A DNA stretch of 16,391 nucleotides from Hydrogenimonas sp. (GTDB lineage Bacteria; Campylobacterota; Campylobacteria; Campylobacterales; Hydrogenimonadaceae), in NCBI RefSeq assembly GCF_029933015.1, contig NZ_JAOZOZ010000029.1, positions 1-16,391 of the forward strand, in the 5' to 3' direction. Below are positions 5,561-13,057 of this stretch, piece by piece. The position numbers and the translations under genes were made by a program. How positions within the stretch are numbered: position 1 is the first letter of the stretch; each line of letters opens with the position of its first letter. Below the pieces are notes generated by a model. It had not been told where the DNA came from and ran no database searches. It worked only from the letters and a program-made list of their open reading frames with translations.

Positions 5561-8500
5561 TTATCCTTCGTGTTTCATGAATTTTTCTATGATCAGCCGT
5601 ATCAGATCGCGGTTGACGAGGTTGACGATCACTTCGTCGCAGTATTTGCGATCGTCGTCGTCGACCCGTGAAGCGGGGTCTGTCATCAGAATCAGGGCCG
5701 CGTTGGGCGCGCTCATCTTGATCTCCATGCTGAGCGGCTCGAGGGCCAGCCCTTCCGCCTCTTTGTCGACGAAAACGACGGCGACGTTCTCGTTCAGCTT
5801 GTCGCCGAGCTCTTTGGGATTTTCCGCCATATCGACTTTGTAACCGAGCTGATGCAAAAGATTGGCGAAAATTTTACCCTCTAACGGACTTTTTTTCAAG
5901 ACCAGAATCGTATCGGCCGCTGCGGCGCTTTCCGCTTTCTCTTTGCCTGTTTTGTCGAAGCTGATGTTCTCCTCGGACGCTTTGACCGCTTCGGCCGCCT
6001 GTCTGCTCTTTTCGACCCGCTTCGCGGCACTTTCGGTGGGCTCTTTGGTATACATCTTGTCGCCGAGGAACTTCTTGAGGATCGAGACGATCTCCTCTCT
6101 GACGAGCGGTTTGGTCGTGTATTCGTCCAGACCTTCGGCGAGGAATCTCTCACGGTCGCCTTTGAGGGCGTTGGCCGTCAGGGCGACGATGGGGATATGT
6201 GGGATATCCTCGTCCTCTTCGTAGTCGAGGATCTCGTGGGTCGCCTCCACGCCGTCCATCACCGGCATCGAGATATCCATGAAGATGATGTCGTAGTCGC
6301 CGTTGCGACGTTTTTCGAAGGCTTCCAGACCGTTGTCGGCCAGTTCGACGGTGAGCCCCAGATCTTCGAGGGTACGTTTGATCAGCTTCTGGTTGATCGT
6401 GTTGTCCTCGGCCACGAGGGCTTTGGCGCTGAAACCGATATGGTCGATGTCCAGAAGCGGGCGTTTGGCCTCTTTGACCACTTCGGAGGTGGCGGCTTTG
6501 AGCAGCGAGATCACCTTCGTGACGTTGACCGGCTCGTAGATGATCTTTTCGCAGTGGAGCCTCAGCGCTTCGATCCGCTTCTGCTGGGTCGATTTGATGA
6601 TGACGTTGCAATGGATCGGCGTTTTGCCCATTTTTCGCAGGTCGCTGTCGGAGGCGTAGTCGGCGTCGATCAGCGCCGATTGTGCCTTCTTCTCCGTGGC
6701 GAGCCTGATCAGCTCCTCTGGGGCGCTGAAAGGTATGAGCTGGGCACCGAAGTAGTCCAGGTACTCCTTGATGTATTCGTCCTGCTTCTTGCTCATGGAG
6801 GGCGAGGTGAAGAAGGCGACGGATACGTTGGTGAAGTGGTCGCGCAGGTCCTCGTTCATCGGAGGCAGCTCTTCGAACTCGATCGTGAAGAAGAACTTGG
6901 TCCCTTTGCCCAGTTCGCTTTCGAGATCGAGCTTGCCGCCCATCAGCTCCGCGTAGCGTGCGGAGATGGTGAGTCCCAGACCCGTACCGCCGAATTTTCT
7001 CGTGACGCTGGTGTCCGCCTGGGAGAAGGCTTCGAAGATGTGGGCCTTCTTGTCCGGGGAGATACCGATACCGGTGTCTTCGACGCTGAAGCTGATGGCG
7101 CACTTGTCGGGTTCGCTGGCGTGGACCTTTCGGATCTCCACGTTGATCGAGCCGCCCTGGTTGGTGAACTTGACGGCGTTGGACATCAGGTTGATCAGGA
7201 TCTCTTTGATCTTGGTCGGGTCGCCCTTGATGGGCTGGTTCAGCCTGGGATCGATGAAGCAGGCGAGGTTGACGTGCTTCTCGGCCGCCTTGACGGCGTA
7301 GATCTCGACGGCGCTTTCGAACTCCTCGATCGGGTTGAAGACGATGTTCTCGATCTCGACCTTGTTGCTCTCGATCTTGGAGAGGTCGAGGATGTTGTTG
7401 ATGATCTCAAGCAGGTTTTCGGAACTCTTCTCGATGATGCTGACGAACTCTTTCTGCTCGCCCTTGAGCTCCGTGTTTTTTAGCAGTTCGGTAAAGCCGA
7501 CGATACCGTTGAGAGGCGTGCGGATCTCGTGGGACATGTTGGCCAAAAAGAGCGATTTGGCTTCGCTCGCCTCTTCGGCCCGCTGCTGTTCGCGCCGGGT
7601 CTCTTCGATGATCGCCTGCAGCAGGGCGTAGGCTTTCGCCGTTCCCTCCGGCGTGTCGAGGTTGATGTCCACTTTCTGGTTGGTCGATTCGGCGACGTTT
7701 TGCAGGATCGTTTCGAGGTTTTTGATGTTCTGGGTGATTTCGCGGCTGACGATGTAGCCGATGATCGCCAGAATGATCGAGATGATCCAGAGTGCGCCCG
7801 AGGCGACGGCGATGTACATCTGCTCCTGGAGCGTCTCGGCGGTTTTTCGCTTCATCTCCTTCATGATGAGGTGCTGGGCGTTGACCAGGATGGAGATCTT
7901 TTCGGTGTTGAGGTTGAACCAGAGCGTCGGGTCGATCGTGTAGTAGCCGTCGTTGATGGAGTGGAGGATCTCCGTGCGCGCTTCGGCCAGTTCGTTGAAG
8001 ATCTCTTTGGCTTCGTCGTTTTCAAGGATCGAGTTGATACGTTTTCTCAGATTTTCGTCACCGATGAAGCTGTATTCGTACGTATCGGCCTTGCCGATGT
8101 AGTGGATCCACTTCTGAAGCTCTTCGTCGCTCATCTTCGTGTAGCGCGTGAGGATATAGGACATGAAGCCCCGCTCGATACCGCTTGCCTCTTTCGCTTT
8201 CGCGAAACTGATGAAGGCTTTCGCTTCGTTGGTGATCTCGTTGTTCGGACCGCTAGAGCTGGCACTGTCGATCTCGTCCAGTATCGCTTTGATCAAAACG
8301 GAGTAGTAGTCGAAAAAGGCTTCGTCGAAACTGATCTCCAGCGTATCGATCTGCTGTCGCTTTCTGTGGAGGATCCCGATCATTGTCGTGATCAGTTTTC
8401 TGGGAGCGATGTCGGGATGCTGGGAGAGATAGCTCTTGAGACGGCCGACTGTCTTGTCGACCTCTTTACGCTGATTCTCCAGGGACTCCTTGATCTTTTT

Positions 8501-8719
8501 CCCGTTGGAGGCGATGTAGATCGACGTCATACCCCGCTCTTTGGCCAGCTGGGTGGCCAGATCGTTCAGGATGGAACTGTAGGCCATCTTTTCGTTGAAC
8601 GTCTGCCCTTTGAAATAGTTGGTCGAAGACTGGTAGAGAAAATAACTGGCAAACCCCAGCAGCAGTAAGATGGGGATCAGTGAAATAAGCTTGAGTTTGC
8701 TGCGAATACCTACTTGCAT
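5561..8719 (-). CDS. NIT-domain hybrid histidine kinase with three receiver-like modules
   Basis: This is a 1052-residue inner-membrane sensor kinase. A transmembrane helix (about 11-30) and a second one (about 301-324) flank a periplasmic helical domain. Its start, LATQLAKERGMTSIYIASNG, matches NIT domains, a family proposed to sense nitrate and nitrite. After a short linker come the HisKA dimerisation domain with His397 in NMSHEIRTPLNG and an ATPase domain with an N-box (LINLMSNAVKF), DTGIGIS and GGTGLGL. Three receiver-like modules follow. The first (about 630-745) has lost its acidic pair and has Glu in place of the conserved Lys. The second (about 765-885) is intact, with Asp815 in DIIFMDISMPVMDG and Lys in YTTKP. 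The third (about 930-1050) has KK in place of the acidic pair and no Lys-Pro. The start at 8719 follows ATCGAGGTGACGC, a good ribosome binding site, 13 bases after the TPR gene. The signal sensed is inferred from the family only. Confidence 0.93.
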   Translation of the reverse strand: MQVGIRSKLKLISLIPILLLLGFASYFLYQSSTNYFKGQTFNEKMAYSSILNDLATQLAKERGMTSIYIASNGKKIKESLENQRKEVDKTVGRLKSYLSQHPDIAPRKLITTMIGILHRKRQQIDTLEISFDEAFFDYYSVLIKAILDEIDSASSSGPNNEITNEAKAFISFAKAKEASGIERGFMSYILTRYTKMSDEELQKWIHYIGKADTYEYSFIGDENLRKRINSILENDEAKEIFNELAEARTEILHSINDGYYTIDPTLWFNLNTEKISILVNAQHLIMKEMKRKTAETLQEQMYIAVASGALWIISIILAIIGYIVSREITQNIKNLETILQNVAESTNQKVDINLDTPEGTAKAYALLQAIIEETRREQQRAEEASEAKSLFLANMSHEIRTPLNGIVGFTELLKNTELKGEQKEFVSIIEKSSENLLEIINNILDLSKIESNKVEIENIVFNPIEEFESAVEIYAVKAAEKHVNLACFIDPRLNQPIKGDPTKIKEILINLMSNAVKFTNQGGSINVEIRKVHASEPDKCAISFSVEDTGIGISPDKKAHIFEAFSQADTSVTRKFGGTGLGLTISARYAELMGGKLDLESELGKGTKFFFTIEFEELPPMNEDLRDHFTNVSVAFFTSPSMSKKQDEYIKEYLDYFGAQLIPFSAPEELIRLATEKKAQSALIDADYASDSDLRKMGKTPIHCNVIIKSTQQKRIEALRLHCEKIIYEPVNVTKVISLLKAATSEVVKEAKRPLLDIDHIGFSAKALVAEDNTINQKLIKRTLEDLGLTVELADNGLEAFEKRRNGDYDIIFMDISMPVMDGVEATHEILDYEEDEDIPHIPIVALTANALKGDRERFLAEGLDEYTTKPLVREEIVSILKKFLGDKMYTKEPTESAAKRVEKSRQAAEAVKASEENISFDKTGKEKAESAAAADTILVLKKSPLEGKIFANLLHQLGYKVDMAENPKELGDKLNENVAVVFVDKEAEGLALEPLSMEIKMSAPNAALILMTDPASRVDDDDRKYCDEVIVNLVNRDLIRLIIEKFMKHEG

Positions 8720-8732
8720 GCGTCACCTCGAT

Positions 8733-9134
8733 TTATAGTGGAATTTTGTATGTCGCCGCGATATCGACACATTCGTTGGCGCCTGCGCTTTTGCCCTCTT
8801 TGAGAAGCTTGAGCGCGGTTTTCTTGTCGGCACTGTTCTGTAGAAGATAGGCTTCCGCCAGGTAGCACTTCGCGCGGGCGTTGCCGTTTTCGACCGCTTT
8901 GGCCAGGAAACGTTTCGCCGCGGGGATGTCCTGCTCGACGCCGAGGCCTTTCAGATAGAGGAGCCCCAGGAAAAAGTTGGCCTGTTCGGACCCCTCCTCT
9001 TCGATCGCCTGTTCGAAGTTGACTTTCGCCGCCTTGTAGTTTCCCTGTTTGTACGCGCGCATTCCGTCGGAAAAGTAGCTGGCGAGTCCCAGCAACGGAA
9101 CGATCAGAAAAATCGGCAAAAATTTCATTTTCAT
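8733..9134 (-). CDS. Small exported or membrane-anchored TPR/Sel1-repeat protein
   Basis: The 133-residue protein begins with MKMK and a hydrophobic helix (FLPIFLIVPLLGLASYF, residues 5-21), an uncleaved anchor or a signal peptide. A TPR-like unit follows (GMRAYKQGNYKAAKVNFEQA, about 24-52), then two Sel1-like units: ANFFLGLLYLKGLGVEQD to about 87, and RAKCYLAEAYLLQ to about 120. Such repeats are helical platforms for protein contacts, here probably in the periplasm. No catalytic residues are seen. The start overlaps the stop of the Hpt gene by ATGA (9134-9131), and the stop is 13 bases before the hybrid kinase, so the gene belongs to the signalling operon. A job assisting the periplasmic NIT sensor is my inference from position. 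The second Met (9128) is an alternative start. Confidence 0.86.
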   Translation of the reverse strand: MKMKFLPIFLIVPLLGLASYFSDGMRAYKQGNYKAAKVNFEQAIEEEGSEQANFFLGLLYLKGLGVEQDIPAAKRFLAKAVENGNARAKCYLAEAYLLQNSADKKTALKLLKEGKSAGANECVDIAATYKIPL

Positions 9135-10741
9135 GCATATTCCTTTGCCATCGATTTCGTCAGAGCCGCCAGCTTCCTGTAAAAATCCGTCAGACTCTTT
9201 TCGACCTCGTCGAGGGTTTTTGCGTGCTGGGCGTTCTCCATCAGGGCACGCATGTCTTCGATGCGCAGATTCGCCGCGACCCCTTTGAGTTTGTGGGCGG
9301 TTTCGTTGATCGTCTTGATGTCTTCGGCCTCGTAGGCCTTTTCGAAATTGGTACGCTCCTCCTGCGCCTGCTGGATGAAGTCGTTGACGAATTCGATGAT
9401 GAGAGATTCGGGCAGGCCCAGGGCGTTGGCCGCTTCGGCCGGGTCGAACTCGATCGTTTCATCGCTCTCCGTCACCTCCAGATGCAGCCTCTTTTCGGAA
9501 GTCGTGACGGCGGGTTCTCGGGCCGGGGCGATCTCCTGCGCCGCTTCTGCCGGTTCGCTCGCTACGGAAATCTCCGCTTCGCTCTCTTTTTGGGCGGTCT
9601 CTTTCGGAGAGTAGGTTGCGGCGAGCATGTTCATGTAGGCGTCCACCTCGCTCCATACGGATTTGGCTTCCTCGTCCTTTTCGCTCGTGAGAACCTTTTC
9701 GAGGGTCTCCACCAGAGGGAACATCATCAGGTTGGCGGCGATGCCCTTGAGTTTCATCGCCTCTTTTCTCAGAGTTTGCGTCTCGTTGGCGGCGATGGCG
9801 CTTCTGACTTCGTCGAGATCTTCGAAATAGGTCTCCACGAACTCTTTGACGAAAGCTTTGACCATGGTCTCCGGCAGTCCGAGTGTGCCCGCGACTTTGC
9901 GGATGTCGGGCATTTCGATCGACGGGGATGCCGCGGTCTCTTCCCTCTTCGCTTCCACGGTTTCCTTCTCGGGTGCGGAGACGGCGGGCACATCCTCTTT
10001 CAGCCCGATGTCGGGAACGCCCGCTTCGGGGAAAACCGGAGCTTTCGGCGGCGCGATCTCCGTCTCCGTTGATTCGGCGTTTATTTCGGCTTCGGTTTTC
10101 TCCAGGCTCTCTTCGCCGAAAGAGAAGTCGACGAGTTCGAGAGGCTCGATCTTTTCCGACGAGGGCGCGGAGGGTTTCTCCGTCGGCTCCGTCTCGAAAA
10201 GGATGTCGCTCTCCGTCTCTTCTTCGGCCTTTTCGGCTTCCGGCTCTTCGAAAAGAAAGGTGTCGGACGAGGCCGTTTCACTCTCGACCGGCTCTTCGAA
10301 AGCGGTTTTTACGGCTTCTTCACCCGTCACGGCGACGGTAGGTTCCGGGATCGTGCTCTCGAGGGAGGGGACCTCGATGGCCGTGACGGTATCGCCCGTT
10401 CCGGTCAGAAGTCTCATGTTTTTGAAGTCGATCTGATAGTAGAACTCGGAAGCGCCCTCTTCGAAATCGACCGGGAAGAGTACTTCGAGGTCCAGTTCGC
10501 ATTCGTAGGTCGCCTTGTCGCTGGTGGCGATGAGGACTTTTTTCTGTTCGGTCTTCGCGTTTCGCAGAAAGCTGAGCCATGAAAAGTTTTCGAAGTTGTA
10601 GATGTATCCCGGTTTTTTGACGAAAAGTTCGCTGTAGTCGTTATGGTCGCTCAAAAATTGGGAAATATCACTGTATCCGGCAAGTTTCAGGGCTTTTTTG
10701 GATACGCAGTGCAATTTTCCGTCGTTTCTGTAGATTAACAC
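9131..10741 (-). CDS. Tandem-Hpt phosphotransfer protein with N-terminal sensor-like module
   Basis: Hpt domains carry phosphate on a histidine between receivers in multistep relays. This 536-residue cytoplasmic protein has three parts. Residues 1-115 form a compact alpha/beta module (LFVKKPGYIYNFENFSWLSF) that may be PAS-like; I recall similar starts in other Campylobacterota Hpt proteins but cannot verify it. Residues about 120-285 are a very acidic, low-complexity linker rich in Glu, Pro, Ala and Ser. Two Hpt units follow. The first (about 290-390) reads EAMKLKGIAANL, with Met329 where the phosphorylated His should be, and is probably inactive. The second (about 440-530) reads ETAHKLKGVAANL, with His483 intact. 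A GTG start two bases after the PAS gene stop, with AAGGATAA as ribosome binding site, shows tight coupling. It is the natural partner for the hybrid kinase and the CheY-like protein. Confidence 0.9.
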   Translation of the reverse strand: MLIYRNDGKLHCVSKKALKLAGYSDISQFLSDHNDYSELFVKKPGYIYNFENFSWLSFLRNAKTEQKKVLIATSDKATYECELDLEVLFPVDFEEGASEFYYQIDFKNMRLLTGTGDTVTAIEVPSLESTIPEPTVAVTGEEAVKTAFEEPVESETASSDTFLFEEPEAEKAEEETESDILFETEPTEKPSAPSSEKIEPLELVDFSFGEESLEKTEAEINAESTETEIAPPKAPVFPEAGVPDIGLKEDVPAVSAPEKETVEAKREETAASPSIEMPDIRKVAGTLGLPETMVKAFVKEFVETYFEDLDEVRSAIAANETQTLRKEAMKLKGIAANLMMFPLVETLEKVLTSEKDEEAKSVWSEVDAYMNMLAATYSPKETAQKESEAEISVASEPAEAAQEIAPAREPAVTTSEKRLHLEVTESDETIEFDPAEAANALGLPESLIIEFVNDFIQQAQEERTNFEKAYEAEDIKTINETAHKLKGVAANLRIEDMRALMENAQHAKTLDEVEKSLTDFYRKLAALTKSMAKEYA

Positions 10742-10743
10742 GT

Positions 10744-11160
10744 TTATCCTTTTTTCTCATCTTCGAGCATCTTGGCGTAGGTACTTTTGATCGATTCCAC
10801 GTCAATCTGCTTGGCCGGATGCCGTGCCGCGATGTAGCCGACGATCCGACCCTCTTTGTAAATCGGTTTGATATAGGTGTCTACCCAGTAATATCGGCCA
10901 TCTTTGCGAAGATTTTTAACCAATCCTTGCCATTCTTCACCTTTTTCTATGGTATCCCACATCTGTTTAAAGGCCGCTTTTGGCATGTCCGGGTGGCGGA
11001 TGATGCTGTGGGGCTTGCCGATCAGCTCCTCTTTCGAATAGCCGGAAATCTCGAGAAATTTCCGGTTCGCGAAGGTGATGATTCCGTTCAGGTCGGTTTC
11101 GCTGATGATGACGCCGTCCGAGAAAGTGTACTCTTCGTCGATCGGTTCGGGTCGCTTCAT
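10744..11160 (-). CDS. Aer/CetB-like PAS protein, predicted FAD redox sensor
   Basis: This 138-residue protein is a single PAS domain with short tails. It closely resembles the N-terminus of the E. coli aerotaxis receptor Aer, including RHPDMPKAAF, KGEEWQGLVKN and YYWVDTYIKPI. The residues reported to matter for FAD binding in Aer (Arg57, His58, Asp60, Trp79) are present here as Arg55, His56, Asp58 and Trp77, a constant offset of two. I therefore predict bound FAD and sensing of redox state or electron transport. No HAMP or methyl-accepting region is attached, so the signal must pass to a partner, as with CetB in Campylobacter. I chose the ATG at 11160, which follows CTGGAGTATCC. An in-frame ATG at 11223 would add 21 poorly conserved residues and has a weaker ribosome binding site. 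The gene is first in the five-gene signalling operon. Confidence 0.9.
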   Translation of the reverse strand: MKRPEPIDEEYTFSDGVIISETDLNGIITFANRKFLEISGYSKEELIGKPHSIIRHPDMPKAAFKQMWDTIEKGEEWQGLVKNLRKDGRYYWVDTYIKPIYKEGRIVGYIAARHPAKQIDVESIKSTYAKMLEDEKKG

Positions 11161-11191
11161 GGATACTCCAGATTGTTGTGTTCGTTTGTCG

Positions 11192-11209
11192 TGTCCGACT
11201 CTTCGGACA
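11192..11209 (-). promoter_or_regulatory. Small hairpin between uvrC and the PAS gene
   Basis: TGTCCGA and TCGGACA form a perfect 7-bp stem with a four-base AGAG loop on the minus strand. It lies in the 76-base gap between uvrC and the PAS gene. No T-run follows, so it is not a strong terminator. It may attenuate or process the transcript. I see no convincing promoter for the PAS gene in this gap. Confidence 0.4.
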
Positions 11210-11236
11210 ACGTCCTTGCGCATCTTTGGAATCTTC

Positions 11237-13057
11237 TCACGAATTCTCTTTTTCCGCGGAAGTTCGAAGGTATTTTATTATCGACATCGCATCGGTTTTG
11301 TTAAGTACCTGCGCGAGCGTCCGTTCGTCTGCCTCTCTGATCGCCTCGAAGGTGCCGAAATAGTCGATGAGCCGCCTGATTTTGGCCGGTCCTATCCCCC
11401 TGGCTTCCAGCAGAGATATCTTTCTGTCCTCCTTCAGCCGCTGCTTCTTGTGGTAGGCGAGTGCGAAGCGGTGCGCTTCGTCGCGCAGACGCTGAAACCA
11501 CTGCAGCCGCGGATCGGTGGGCATCAGCCGCATCTCGCCCTCGTCGGTGTAGAGAATGTCCCTGGCGGCCCCCTTGGCGCGGTGGGCTTTCGCGTCGATC
11601 TTCTCTTTGGCGATACCCACGACGGGGAGATCGACGCCGTGGTTTCTGAGCAGTTTCAGCGCCAGGGCGCGCAGTGTTTCGCCCCCGTCGACGACCCACA
11701 GATCGGGTGGCGGGGATTTTTCGAAAGAGGCGATACGGTGGCTGAGCATCTCCTCCATCTGGTGGTATTCGTCTTTGGATGTCAGGTTGTAGTGGCGGTA
11801 GGAGCTTTTGTCCCATCTCTCTTTGTCGAAAACCACCATCGCCCCCACGGGGGCTTTGCCGGCCAGGTGGGAGTTGTCGAAAACCTCGATCCTCTCCGGT
11901 ACTTCCGCCAGCCCCAGAAGGTTCCGTATCTGTTCGCCTATCAGCGGTTTGGGCCGGCTCTTTTTCTGTCTCAGAAGCTCCCTGGCGTTCTGGATACCCA
12001 GGTCGGTCAATCTCTTCTTGTTTCCTCTTTGGGGTGTCGTGATGGTGACCTTTTTCCCGATTCGGCCGCCCAGCAGTCTGCCGAGCTCCTCCTGCTCTTC
12101 GAAAGGGTGGGCCGTGAGAATGGCCGTGGCGGTGAAAGGCGTTTCGCTGCCGTAGAACTCCAGAATGCTGCGTCTGTAGACTTCTCCGAGATCGATATCG
12201 TCGTGGAGGTTGAGCCAGGTGTGGCTCGAGGCGACGATTTTTCCCTCCCGCATGAAGAGCCGCACCAGCACGCCTCCTTCGTCGTCGAAATCGGCGGCGA
12301 AGATATCGAGGTCTTCCAGCTTCGCCAGGTCGGCGCTGGAGTACTCTTCGATCTTTTCGATCGCTTCGATGCGGTCTCGGATCTGTGCCGCCTCCTCGAA
12401 ACGCAGCGACTCCGCGTAGAAGCGCATCCGCTTTTCGAGGGCTTTGCGGATCTTCTGTTTGTTGTGGATGAACGAGAGCGCCTCGTCGATCAGCTCTCTG
12501 TACGCCTCTTCCGTGATTTTCCCTTCGCAGGGGGCCATGCAGCGCCCGATCTGGTGGAAAAGGCACGCCTTTTTTCCTTTGAGGCACCCCTTTTTCTGCA
12601 CCAGCGGCACCAGTTCGTAGAGGGAGTCGAGAATGGCCCTCGCACCATGGGGGAAGGGGCCGAAATATTTGACTTTTTTTCCTTTGACCACTTTGCGCGT
12701 CAGCTCGAACCGGGGAAAGGGTTCGCTCAGATCGATGTAGATGTAGGGGTAGGTCTTGTCGTCGCGCAGGAGAATGTTGTATTTGGGTTTGAGCTGTTTG
12801 ATGAGGGAGTTTTCCAGCAGCAGGGCGTCGCTCTCGCTGGGGGTCACGATCGTCTCGATGCGTACGGCCTGGGCGATCATCTGGTAGATCCGGGGCCCGA
12901 GATTGGGAGCCGGCGAGAGTTCGGGGGTGAAGCGGAAATAGCTTTTGACCCTCTTTTTGAGACTTTTCGCCTTTCCCACATACAAAAGGCGGTCGTTTCT
13001 GTCGAAGTACTGGTAGACGCCGGGTCGGTCCGGCAGGTTTTTCAGCGTCTCTCTCAT
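11237..13057 (-). CDS. uvrC: UvrABC excinuclease subunit C
   Basis: UvrC makes both incisions around bulky DNA lesions in nucleotide excision repair, acting after UvrA and UvrB. The 606-residue protein has the GIY-YIG nuclease domain at its start (PGVYQYF at 12-18, LYVGKAKSLKKRVKSYF from about 25), the cysteine-containing region around GRCMAPCEG, a UvrB-binding UVR motif (MRFYAESLRFEEAAQIRDRI), the RNase H-like nuclease domain with VFDNSHLAG and LWVVDGG, and a C-terminal helix-hairpin-helix region (LLEARGIGPAKIRRLIDYFG). Length is typical. The start at 13057 overlaps the stop of the DUF721 gene by ATGA, so the two are probably co-translated. The stop is 76 bases before the PAS gene with no strong terminator between, so some read-through into the signalling operon is likely. 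Confidence 0.97.
   Translation of the reverse strand: MRETLKNLPDRPGVYQYFDRNDRLLYVGKAKSLKKRVKSYFRFTPELSPAPNLGPRIYQMIAQAVRIETIVTPSESDALLLENSLIKQLKPKYNILLRDDKTYPYIYIDLSEPFPRFELTRKVVKGKKVKYFGPFPHGARAILDSLYELVPLVQKKGCLKGKKACLFHQIGRCMAPCEGKITEEAYRELIDEALSFIHNKQKIRKALEKRMRFYAESLRFEEAAQIRDRIEAIEKIEEYSSADLAKLEDLDIFAADFDDEGGVLVRLFMREGKIVASSHTWLNLHDDIDLGEVYRRSILEFYGSETPFTATAILTAHPFEEQEELGRLLGGRIGKKVTITTPQRGNKKRLTDLGIQNARELLRQKKSRPKPLIGEQIRNLLGLAEVPERIEVFDNSHLAGKAPVGAMVVFDKERWDKSSYRHYNLTSKDEYHQMEEMLSHRIASFEKSPPPDLWVVDGGETLRALALKLLRNHGVDLPVVGIAKEKIDAKAHRAKGAARDILYTDEGEMRLMPTDPRLQWFQRLRDEAHRFALAYHKKQRLKEDRKISLLEARGIGPAKIRRLIDYFGTFEAIREADERTLAQVLNKTDAMSIIKYLRTSAEKENS

Noticed and set aside
6197..7483. Open frame of 428 codons on the plus strand within the hybrid kinase
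   Set aside because: It is antisense to the conserved HisKA, ATPase and receiver domains and shows no motif of its own.
11161..11223. Upstream ATG for the PAS protein at 11223
   Set aside because: The added 21 residues do not resemble Aer-like proteins and the ribosome binding site is weaker than CTGGAG before 11160. It is not fully excluded.
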